Source: Spirochaetota bacterium (GTDB lineage: Bacteria; Spirochaetota; UBA4802; UBA5368). Taken from it: 64,000 nt of DNA. This document shows, piece by piece, positions 21,952-29,698 of the stretch; position 1 is the stretch's first letter; each line of letters starts with the position of its first letter. The notes below the pieces were generated by a model. The model ran no database searches. It saw only the letters and a list, made by a program, of their open reading frames with translations, and had not been told where the DNA came from. The stretch covers positions 1 to 64,000 of the forward strand of contig SCSX01000090.1 of assembly GCA_004297825.1 (NCBI GenBank). Reading direction: 5' to 3'. The position numbers and the translations under genes are program-made.

Positions 21952-22769
21952 AGCCGGTCCCGGTAATCCGGGCCCGAGACCTCGATGATGCGGCACATCT
22001 CCTTGATGCGCGACAGTATGCGGCCGTCCGAAAGCTCGCGCAGCGTCGTGAAGGGATTGCTGTTCGAGGTGAAGATCGTGAATTTTTCGCCCTCGTAGCG
22101 CGCGTCCACCAGGTTGTAGAGGGTCTCGACCTCCCAGGGCGAGTCGCGCTGGACTCCGAAATCGTCCACGACCAGGATATCGACATCCTCCATCTCCTGC
22201 TGGATCTTGCCCGCCTCCCCGTAGGTGTCCGACGACTCGTTGAAGGTGGCGCGCAGCCTCTGGAAGAAGGTGCGGGATATCTTGATGAAGCGCCCCTCGA
22301 TCGCGTGGCGGATGATGAGCTCGGTGAGAATGATGGACGAGAGCAGGGTCTTGCCCGTCCCCGGGTTTCCCCACAGGAAAAGGCCCTTCCCCACGTTTGG
22401 AAATTTTTTGACAATGTCGTAGGCGGCGCTCTTCGCGTCGGAGGCGAGCTTGTGAATGGACTCGTAGGAATCGAACGAGCGCCAGCGGAACTTCTTGTCT
22501 ATCCCTGAGCGCGCGTACACCGCGTTGATGCGCTCTATCTTCGTGCGGATGCCGCGGCATTCGCAGTCGCGGATCGTCTCGTCCACGTAGAGAAAATACG
22601 GCGCGACGCCCCCGCAAGCGCACTTCACCAGGACGCACTTGGGGCAGGGCGAGAGCGGGATGCCCCCCGTCTGCTCGTAGTAGGGATCGCGGACGATGCC
22701 CGTGTGCTCGCAGTACGAGCAGAATTCCTTCGCGGGCTGCTTCGCGGATTTCGGCTTTTCACCGGCCAT
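21948..22769 (-). CDS. DnaC/IstB-like ATPase with Cys-rich N-terminus
   Basis: A 273-residue AAA+ protein of the DnaC/DnaI helicase-loader type. Residues 15-70 carry paired cysteines (C-S-Y-C, C-P-K-C, C-A-C, C-E-C), probably a zinc-binding module. The ATPase core has Walker A G-N-P-G-T-G-K-T, Walker B I-L-V-V-D-D-F-G and sensor-1 F-T-S-N-S-N. It would load the replicative helicase onto DNA. No transposase is nearby, which argues against an IstB of an insertion sequence. The ATG at 22769 has GAGGG about nine bases upstream; the frame stays open far upstream but that part is antisense to the VanW gene. It overlaps folK by four bases. Confidence 0.85.
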   Translation of the reverse strand: MAGEKPKSAKQPAKEFCSYCEHTGIVRDPYYEQTGGIPLSPCPKCVLVKCACGGVAPYFLYVDETIRDCECRGIRTKIERINAVYARSGIDKKFRWRSFDSYESIHKLASDAKSAAYDIVKKFPNVGKGLFLWGNPGTGKTLLSSIILTELIIRHAIEGRFIKISRTFFQRLRATFNESSDTYGEAGKIQQEMEDVDILVVDDFGVQRDSPWEVETLYNLVDARYEGEKFTIFTSNSNPFTTLRELSDGRILSRIKEMCRIIEVSGPDYRDRL

Positions 22770-22794
22770 GATCGTATCCCTCACCAATGGATAC

Positions 22795-22825
22795 ATTAGA
22801 GGATAAATGAAGAAAGCGCTGTCAA
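22795..22825 (-). promoter_or_regulatory. Possible promoter of the dnaC-like-folK-panB operon
   Basis: On the minus strand TTGACA (22825-22820) and TCTAAT (22800-22795) are separated by 19 bases, longer than the ideal 17. Confidence 0.35.
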
Positions 22826-22910
22826 CCAAATATTGGGGGCTGCGGCCGAATTGGGCGCCTCCCGTGCACAATGTATTGATTTTTTCACGGGGCCGGTTCA
22901 GACTGCCGGC

Positions 22911-23630
22911 ATGAAACCAATCGCTTCGAAGATGATCCGTATTGCCTTCACCGCTTTCCTCGCCTGGGGATGCTCTCTCCCCTGCTCCGCCGCCGACCTC
23001 GTCACCGTGGCATCGTTTTCCACCTCGGTGGAGGACCAGGACGAAAACGTGCGGCGCAACATCCACATCGCGTGCGGGAAGCTCGACGGCATCGTGATCG
23101 GGCCCAAGTCGTCGTTCAATTTCAACGACACGGTGGGTGAGGCGACGGCGAAGAACGGCTTCGTGAACGGGCGCGTCCTCTACCGCGACGAGGTGCGCTA
23201 TGAGCCGGGCGGGGGGCTCTGCCAGGTTTCGTCCACGCTCTACAATGCGCTCCTGCTCGCCGGATGCGCGATCGTGGAGCGGCACCGCCACATGCAGCCG
23301 GTGACCTACGTACCGCTGGGCCTGGACGCGACGATCAAGTTCGGAAAGAAAAACCTGGTGATAAAGAACCCTTACGACCGGAAGCTCGTAATCCGCGCGG
23401 AGGAAAACGACAAGACGCTCACCATCCACATAAAGGCCGATTCGGCCCTCCCCCACCGTTACGAGATCGTCACCGAGGACGAGGAGCTCGAGGTCCCCAT
23501 CGTTACGGAGAACAGGCGCGTCCGCAGCGGGGTCACCGTCCAGGTCTACCGGCAGAAATACTCCGGGAACAAGCTTATCGAGAGCTTCCTTCTTTACAAG
23601 GATTACTACCCGCCGGTCTACGTGAAATGA
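22911..23630 (+). CDS. Secreted VanW-family protein
   Basis: A 239-residue protein with a signal peptide (core MIRIAFTAFLAWGCSLPCSA, cleavage near S-A-A-D). The VanW domain is clear: V-A-S-F-S-T-S, D-E-N-V-R-R-N-I-H-I-A, F-N-F-N-D-T-V-G-E, E-P-G-G-G-L-C-Q-V-S-S-T-L-Y-N-A and V-P-L-G-L-D-A-T. VanW domains occur in vancomycin-resistance loci and in YoaR-like envelope proteins next to peptidoglycan-binding modules; their chemistry is not established. The start at 22911 lacks a strong ribosome binding site; ATG 22932 is an alternative. Its stop overlaps the AMMECR1 start, and an alpha-2-macroglobulin and a SpoIID-transpeptidase gene follow. Confidence 0.85.
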   Translation: MKPIASKMIRIAFTAFLAWGCSLPCSAADLVTVASFSTSVEDQDENVRRNIHIACGKLDGIVIGPKSSFNFNDTVGEATAKNGFVNGRVLYRDEVRYEPGGGLCQVSSTLYNALLLAGCAIVERHRHMQPVTYVPLGLDATIKFGKKNLVIKNPYDRKLVIRAEENDKTLTIHIKADSALPHRYEIVTEDEELEVPIVTENRRVRSGVTVQVYRQKYSGNKLIESFLLYKDYYPPVYVK

Positions 23631-24241
23631 ACCGCGCCCCCGTGCTCTGCGCCCTGCTCGCCTGCGCGACCCTTGCAATGGTGCCCCTCGACCCGGGGAT
23701 GCGCCCCGCGGGGGACACGCTCGCGGAATGGGCTCGCTTTTCCCGCACCGCCCGGGCCCGCGCGCTCGTCGAATGGGCGCACTGCGTCATGCGCGGGGAG
23801 CTTGCGGGGCCGCGGTGCGAGGCCGTCATCCCCGGCGGCACGCCCCCGTTATACGGCAGTGCGGGGGTGTTCGTCACCCTGGTGCGCGCGGGGAAGGTCC
23901 GGGGGTGCTTCGGCGCGTTCCATCACGCCTCCGAGAGCCTCGAGGCGATACTCCGCGACTACATAAGCGGGGCGCTCCGGCGGGATCCCCGTTATGCGCC
24001 GCTTGAACCCGGGGAGCTCGACGGCGCCTCGGTGATCATCACCGTCGCCGGGATGGAGTTTCCCGTGGACGACCTCGCTGCGGTGGACCTCGCGCGCAGC
24101 GGCCTCGTCTTCTCGATGGACGGCGGCGAGCGGCTTCTCTTCGTGCCCTCCGAGATTAAAAGTATTGACTATCTGAAAAAACTCGTTAGGATGCAATCGG
24201 TCGTTCAGATCACGGCATTTCGCGCGGTCTCCATAAGGTGA
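23627..24241 (+). CDS. Secreted AMMECR1-domain protein
   Basis: A 204-residue protein with an N-terminal hydrophobic export segment (A-P-V-L-C-A-L-L-A-C-A-T-L-A-M-V) and an AMMECR1 domain (residues 45-200). The family core G-V-F-V-T-L-V-R-A-G-K-V-R-G-C-F-G-A-F is intact. AMMECR1 proteins are usually cytoplasmic and of unknown function; some are fused to MEMO1-like or radical SAM partners. An exported copy beside envelope genes is unusual. ATG overlaps the VanW stop (ATGA), so translation is coupled. The alpha-2-macroglobulin gene starts 55 bases later. Confidence 0.82.
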   Translation: MNRAPVLCALLACATLAMVPLDPGMRPAGDTLAEWARFSRTARARALVEWAHCVMRGELAGPRCEAVIPGGTPPLYGSAGVFVTLVRAGKVRGCFGAFHHASESLEAILRDYISGALRRDPRYAPLEPGELDGASVIITVAGMEFPVDDLAAVDLARSGLVFSMDGGERLLFVPSEIKSIDYLKKLVRMQSVVQITAFRAVSIR

Positions 24242-24296
24242 CGCGCGCCCTTCGCCTCCCGGGCGTCGCAACTCGAACGTATAAAGGCGGTCAACC

Positions 24297-27200
24297 ATGA
24301 AAAAAATATTCGCGGCGTCCCTCATCCTGTGCGCGGCGTCCCTCGCGATCGCCTGCGGCGTGCCGGGCAGGCAGGTGCTCCCCGACGGACGCGCCGTCTA
24401 CGCGAAGCAGGACGGTGCAGCGCTACAAAAGAAAAACGTCATCGAAGGTCACGTGCGGTATCAACACTACGAAAACGACCGCTATCACACCCTGCCGGTG
24501 AAGGGCGCCGTGGTCGAGATCAAGAACGCGAACATGGGCATGGGCTATTACCGCTGCGAAACCGACGGCAACGGCTATTTCCACGTCGAGGACTTCATCA
24601 CACAGGTCCGGTACGTGATCGAAGTACGCGCGGAGGGTTTCGTGACCTACCGGCACACACAGCATATCCAGGCCGGCACCTACGATATCCAGCTCACCCC
24701 CGAGGCGATAATCTCCGGAACCGTAAAGGATTCGGCGGGGGGGCCGATGCGCGATGTCGAGGTTCGACTCAACCATCCCCATGACGACGCCGAGTCCGGC
24801 GAGGAGGAGGAACCCGGCCGCGCGAAGCCGAAACCCTTCGTGACCGCGACCGATGCGCGCGGCCTCTACCGGTTCGACAAGCTCACGAGCGGAAGCTACG
24901 CGGTGACCTTCCAGAAACAGGGCTACATCACCGAGACCGCGCGCCTGCAGCACGTGTCCAGCGGCGAAAAATTCAACCTTCCCATGCAGATGCTTCGCCC
25001 GGCGCGTCTTTCGGGAAGGCTCTCTATCGAGGGAATAGACGCCCCGGCGATCAACGTGGACGCGACGCTCGCCTCCGGAAAAATCGCGCACTCGACCCAG
25101 AGCTACCAGGACGGGAGCTACCAGCTCGAGGATGTGAAGCCCGGGACCTACAAGCTCTCGCTCTCGCACCAGGGCTTTTTCAAGATCGAGACGCCGGTGA
25201 TTACCGTGCGCGAGGGCGACGACCGTGCGCACACCGATTTCACCATGCGCCCTAAAAGCCCGGAGCTCGAGGTTTACTCGAACCGCTACACCTTCGCGCC
25301 CGGCTCCAAGGTCGAGTTCAGCCTCAAATCGTTCAGGCTCGAAAAGGTGAAATTCACGGTCTACCGCGTTCCCGTCGCGGTGTTCTTACGGGGCAAAACA
25401 CAGCCCGGGGCCGTGGACCCCGCGACGTCGGGCTTCAGGGCGGAGCGGCAGTGGGACGATACCATACGCGAGTTCGAACCCTACGAGTGGCGCTACCAGT
25501 CCGTCGAAATGAACGAGCCCCTCCCGCCCGGCGGTTACTGCATCGAGGTGACCGGCGCCGACAAGGTCACCAGCCGCAAGTTTTTCAGCGTGACCTCCGT
25601 GGGCGTGGTCGTGAAGCGCTCGCGCGAATCGGTCTTCGCGTACGTGACGGACCTCGTCACCAACGCGCCCGTGCCCGGCGCGGCCATAGCACTCTTCGAC
25701 AACACGCCGGAGAAGCAGGAGTACCGCGAGTCCGAGTACGCCTACAAGCCCCCGGAGCGCATCGAGGACCTTCCCGTCGCCGTCGTGCAGAAGGGCGCGA
25801 CCGACGTGACCGGCGTGTACCACGCGCCGCTCAAATCGGACATGCACGTCTCCATCCTCGCCGTGGGAACCGACGGCAGCTACTCGTTCTGCAGCACGGG
25901 CTCGCCCAACCAGTTCGCGCGCGAGGAGAACAAGTTCTTCATCTATACCGACCGTCCCGTGTACCGCGCGGGCGACAAGGTGCATTACAAGATCCTGGGC
26001 AAGCACCGCGCGGAGCGCTTCGTGCCGCTGGGCCGGGACACGTACCATTACGAGATCCGCAATATCGACACCGACGACACCATAGATTCCGGGAGCTTCC
26101 CGCTCGACGAATGGGGAACCTTTCACGGCGACATCCAGCTTTCCTCCGAGGTGCGCCTGGGCGAATACGAGCTGCGCGCGGGGACGTCGCCCGACGACCT
26201 CTACGCGGCGGGGCGCTTCTACGTGGAGCAGTACCGCAAGCCCGAATTCAAGATCGAGCTCACCCCCACGGCAGCGTTCTTCACGAACGGCGACACCGCC
26301 GAGTTCAAGGTCGAGGCCCGTTACTTTTTCGGCGCGCCGCTCAAGGGGGCGCTCGTGCGCTACCGCTTCTACGAATCGCGCCTGCGCGACACCGACACCA
26401 CCTACTGGTGGGAGGAGGACTACGGGCGCAGCGAATCGTACAACAAGATCAAGCTCGAGGGCGAGAAGTACCTTGACGACAATGGGATCGCGTCCTTAAA
26501 GCTCCATTGCGGCGACTACCCCTACGACCGCGAGATCACGCTGGAGACCACCATCGTCGACAGCTCGAACGTGAGCATCACGAGCCGCGAGAGCGTGAAG
26601 ATCGGGCGGGGCGAGTACTACATAAAGATTAATCCCGCGCAGAACTTTTTCTCGGACGACGAGAAGAAGATCGTGCAGGTGAAGACGCTTGCGCACGACG
26701 GCAAACCCGTGAGCGCCCCCGTGGAGATCAAGGTCTACCGGTACGTGTGGAAGCCCTGGCAGCGCGTGTACGTGCACGACGCGAAGCCTGTGTTCGAGAA
26801 GAAGCTCACGACCGGTGAGAAGGGCACGGCCGAGCTCGAGCTTCCCGGGAAGCTCGACGTGTACGGCGAATTCGACATCGTCGCGACCGGGCGCGACAAA
26901 AAGGAAAACGTGATCAGCGCGAACCGCGTGGTGTGGATATACTCCAACTTCGGATACAAGATCGAATCGCGCTTCAAGAACCTGGAGCTCGCCGTGAACG
27001 ACGCGGAGCTGGAGAAGCCCGGCGAAATCACCTGCCTCCTCAAGAGCCGGTTCAACGACGCCTGGGTGTGCATCACCCTGGAGGGCAGGGACGTGTACGA
27101 GTCGCGCGTGGTAAAGATGACCGGCAATATCACCCCGGTCAAGCTCGACATCAAGGCGCGCTACGCCCCCAACCTGTTCATCACCGCGACCATGCAGCGC

Positions 27201-29696
27201 AACCGCGCCCTCTTCATGTCCTCGGCCGGGGTATCCATTCCCGATCCCGACACGGGGCTCACGATAGCGGTGAAGGCGGACCGGGAAAAATACCTGCCCG
27301 GGGACACCGTCAAGCTGGCCGTGAAGGCCGCCGATACCGCGGGGCGCCCCGTCCAGGCGGACATCTCGCTGGGCGTCGTGGACGAGGCCATCTACCAGAT
27401 CCGTTACGACCACACGCCGCGCATGCGCGACTTTTTCTATTCGAAGATTTCCAACTGGGTACTCACGAATTATTCCTACCCCATAACCATTCTGGCGGGA
27501 GCGGGAAAAGAGGGCAAGATCAAGGTACGCGAAAACTTCAAGGACACCGCGTTCTGGAAGCCGGACATACGTACCGGCGCGGACGGGAACGCCGAGCTCT
27601 CCTTCACGGTCCCGGACAACCTCACGACCTGGCGGCTCACCCTGCGCGGCCATGACAGGGAGGGGCGCGTGGGCGAAAAAAAGAGCGAGATCCTCGTGAC
27701 CCAGGACCTGGTCGCGCGCATCGGCAAGCCGCGCTTTTTCACCGAGGGGGACAGGCTCTCGCTCATAGGCATCGTGAACAGCAACACGGCGCGCGGCCTC
27801 GAGGCCGTCGCGACCGAGTTCAAGATGGACGGAACCGCGGTCTCCCCGGAGGAGAAGGCGAAGATCAGCCTTCCGGCGTTCGGGTCGGCCCGCGCGCACT
27901 ACCAGGTGCAAGTCCCCGGGAACAGGGAATCCGTCGACCTCTACTTCCAGGCGCGCGCCGATGCCGAGGCGAAGGACGCGCTCAAGCTCACCGTCCCCGT
28001 GCAGTCAAAGGGCGTGCCCTACAAGCTCTACGGCCTGGGGGATATGTCCGGGAATCGCGAGGTCACGCTTTCGCCCCTGGGCGCGACCGACGACTTCGAG
28101 TATCGGCCCGAGACCCTTACCATCACGGTGCACCCCGACCCGATCGCGCAGCTCATGCGCGCGTCGAAGTACCTCGCCGAGTACCCGTACGGCTGCGTGG
28201 AACAGACCATAAGCCGGTTCCTCCCGAACCTGGCCTTCAAGGCCCTGCTCGCGAAGCGCGGCATGAAGGACGTGCCGGTGGACCCGGAGCTGGACGCGAA
28301 GATCTCGGTGGGCATCCAGCGTATAACCCAGATGCAGAACGACGACGGGAGCTGGGGCTGGTGGAGCGGCGACCGCGGCAACGAGTTCATAACCGGCTAC
28401 GTGCTCTACGCGCTTCGCACCGCCAAAGGCCTCGGTTATCCCATCGACGGGGAAAGCGCGCGCCAGGGCCTGGAGGCCGTCGAGCGCATGCTGCAAAACG
28501 AATCGCTTCTTTCGCCGGACGGCAAGGCGTACCTGTTATACATCTATGCCTTTTACGGGAAATGGAGCAAAACGGCGTACGCCGCGCTCGCTAAGGAATC
28601 CGCGCTCTCGAACTACGCGCAGGCCTTCCTCGTGCGGGCGATGGCGCTCGCTCCCGGAATCGCCTCCATCCCCGCACAGGACCGCGCGGCGATCGCGAAG
28701 CTCCTTCCGGAGCAGGTGGCGGCATTAAAGAACCGCCAGCAGACGGACGGCAAGGGCGCCTACTGGGCCCCGGGTGAAAACCCCTGGGCATGGCAGGGCG
28801 CCTCGACCGAAATGAGCGCCCACGTGCTCGCCGCGCTCGTCGAATCGGGCGACACGGGGACGATCCCCGCCTCGATCGTGGCCTCGATCTGCAAGAGGAT
28901 GCGCGGCGGCGCGTGGACGAGCACCAAGGAGACCGCGCACGTCTTCTTTGCCTTCTGCAAATACCTCGAGGCGCGCACGGGTGAACTCTCGTCCGCCGGG
29001 AACATCACCTTTTCCCTGGAAGGAAAGGACATCGCGACCCTCGCCTATGACACGAAGACCATGCGTGACTGGGAAAAGCTCTCCGTGACGGTCAAGCTCC
29101 CGGGGTCGGCGGGGAGCGCGTTCAAGGTCGCCGCGCGCGGCAGCGCCGGTCCCGACGCGCTCTTCGAGCTCGCGCTCAACGGGAACCTCAACTTCAAGGA
29201 CACGGGCTTCCTCTCCCTTTTCAAGAGCGAGGACCGCAGCGTCCGCTCGCTCGAGAACGGCATCTCGCTCGCGCGCCGGTATTACTCGGTGATGCGCGTG
29301 CGCGACGCCAACAACAGCGAGTACTTCGTACCCGAGGAGATCGGGGACAGGAACGCGCTCAAGGTGGGCGACGAGCTTCTGGTCAAGATCAAGTTTCGCG
29401 CCCAGGACAACTTCGAGTACCTGGTGCTCGAGGACTACCTGCCCAGCGGTTTCGAGGTCGTGATGAAGAACGCCTACGGCGAGTACCAGCCCTTTTCCCA
29501 CGCCGAACAGTGGGACAACCGCATGGTGTTCTTCTTCACCGGGCTTGAAAAGAACCGGGTGTACGAGATCGCCTACATCATGCGCGCGGAGCTTCCGGGC
29601 GAGTTCCTGGCCCGGCCCTCGCGCATGGAGTGCATGTACGAGCCCTCCATACAGGGATGGGCATCTCCCTCCCGGTTCGTGATCCAGAAGAAGTAG
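24297..29696 (+). CDS. Alpha-2-macroglobulin family lipoprotein with thioester
   Basis: A 1799-residue lipoprotein (lipobox S-L-A-I-A-C, Cys20). Residues 35-325 hold three carboxypeptidase-regulatory-like beta domains, an N-terminal addition; macroglobulin domains follow (F-I-Y-T-D-R-P-V-Y-R-A-G-D near 545), then the A2M family segment W-K-P-D-I-R-T and V-P-D-N-L-T-T-W-R (near 1085). The thioester motif C-V-E-Q is intact at Cys1300-Gln1303 within Y-P-Y-G-C-V-E-Q-T, followed by the helical complement-like domain and a C-terminal receptor-binding-like domain. Bacterial members trap proteases in the periplasm, and in E. coli YfhM pairs with PBP1C. Here the next gene, two bases on, is a SpoIID-transpeptidase fusion. 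Confidence 0.93.
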   Translation: MKKIFAASLILCAASLAIACGVPGRQVLPDGRAVYAKQDGAALQKKNVIEGHVRYQHYENDRYHTLPVKGAVVEIKNANMGMGYYRCETDGNGYFHVEDFITQVRYVIEVRAEGFVTYRHTQHIQAGTYDIQLTPEAIISGTVKDSAGGPMRDVEVRLNHPHDDAESGEEEEPGRAKPKPFVTATDARGLYRFDKLTSGSYAVTFQKQGYITETARLQHVSSGEKFNLPMQMLRPARLSGRLSIEGIDAPAINVDATLASGKIAHSTQSYQDGSYQLEDVKPGTYKLSLSHQGFFKIETPVITVREGDDRAHTDFTMRPKSPELEVYSNRYTFAPGSKVEFSLKSFRLEKVKFTVYRVPVAVFLRGKTQPGAVDPATSGFRAERQWDDTIREFEPYEWRYQSVEMNEPLPPGGYCIEVTGADKVTSRKFFSVTSVGVVVKRSRESVFAYVTDLVTNAPVPGAAIALFDNTPEKQEYRESEYAYKPPERIEDLPVAVVQKGATDVTGVYHAPLKSDMHVSILAVGTDGSYSFCSTGSPNQFAREENKFFIYTDRPVYRAGDKVHYKILGKHRAERFVPLGRDTYHYEIRNIDTDDTIDSGSFPLDEWGTFHGDIQLSSEVRLGEYELRAGTSPDDLYAAGRFYVEQYRKPEFKIELTPTAAFFTNGDTAEFKVEARYFFGAPLKGALVRYRFYESRLRDTDTTYWWEEDYGRSESYNKIKLEGEKYLDDNGIASLKLHCGDYPYDREITLETTIVDSSNVSITSRESVKIGRGEYYIKINPAQNFFSDDEKKIVQVKTLAHDGKPVSAPVEIKVYRYVWKPWQRVYVHDAKPVFEKKLTTGEKGTAELELPGKLDVYGEFDIVATGRDKKENVISANRVVWIYSNFGYKIESRFKNLELAVNDAELEKPGEITCLLKSRFNDAWVCITLEGRDVYESRVVKMTGNITPVKLDIKARYAPNLFITATMQRNRALFMSSAGVSIPDPDTGLTIAVKADREKYLPGDTVKLAVKAADTAGRPVQADISLGVVDEAIYQIRYDHTPRMRDFFYSKISNWVLTNYSYPITILAGAGKEGKIKVRENFKDTAFWKPDIRTGADGNAELSFTVPDNLTTWRLTLRGHDREGRVGEKKSEILVTQDLVARIGKPRFFTEGDRLSLIGIVNSNTARGLEAVATEFKMDGTAVSPEEKAKISLPAFGSARAHYQVQVPGNRESVDLYFQARADAEAKDALKLTVPVQSKGVPYKLYGLGDMSGNREVTLSPLGATDDFEYRPETLTITVHPDPIAQLMRASKYLAEYPYGCVEQTISRFLPNLAFKALLAKRGMKDVPVDPELDAKISVGIQRITQMQNDDGSWGWWSGDRGNEFITGYVLYALRTAKGLGYPIDGESARQGLEAVERMLQNESLLSPDGKAYLLYIYAFYGKWSKTAYAALAKESALSNYAQAFLVRAMALAPGIASIPAQDRAAIAKLLPEQVAALKNRQQTDGKGAYWAPGENPWAWQGASTEMSAHVLAALVESGDTGTIPASIVASICKRMRGGAWTSTKETAHVFFAFCKYLEARTGELSSAGNITFSLEGKDIATLAYDTKTMRDWEKLSVTVKLPGSAGSAFKVAARGSAGPDALFELALNGNLNFKDTGFLSLFKSEDRSVRSLENGISLARRYYSVMRVRDANNSEYFVPEEIGDRNALKVGDELLVKIKFRAQDNFEYLVLEDYLPSGFEVVMKNAYGEYQPFSHAEQWDNRMVFFFTGLEKNRVYEIAYIMRAELPGEFLARPSRMECMYEPSIQGWASPSRFVIQKK

Positions 29697-29698
29697 GG

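Noticed and set aside
21952-22638. N-terminal extension of folK
   Set aside because: The upstream part of the frame is a shadow of the DnaC-like gene; HPPK homology begins at the GTG at 21951.
21948-22769. IstB of an insertion sequence
   Set aside because: No istA transposase or terminal inverted repeats nearby, and the gene is coupled to folK and panB.
22770-23678. N-terminal extension of the DnaC-like gene
   Set aside because: The open frame continues far upstream but is antisense to the VanW gene; a ribosome binding site and conserved start fix 22769.
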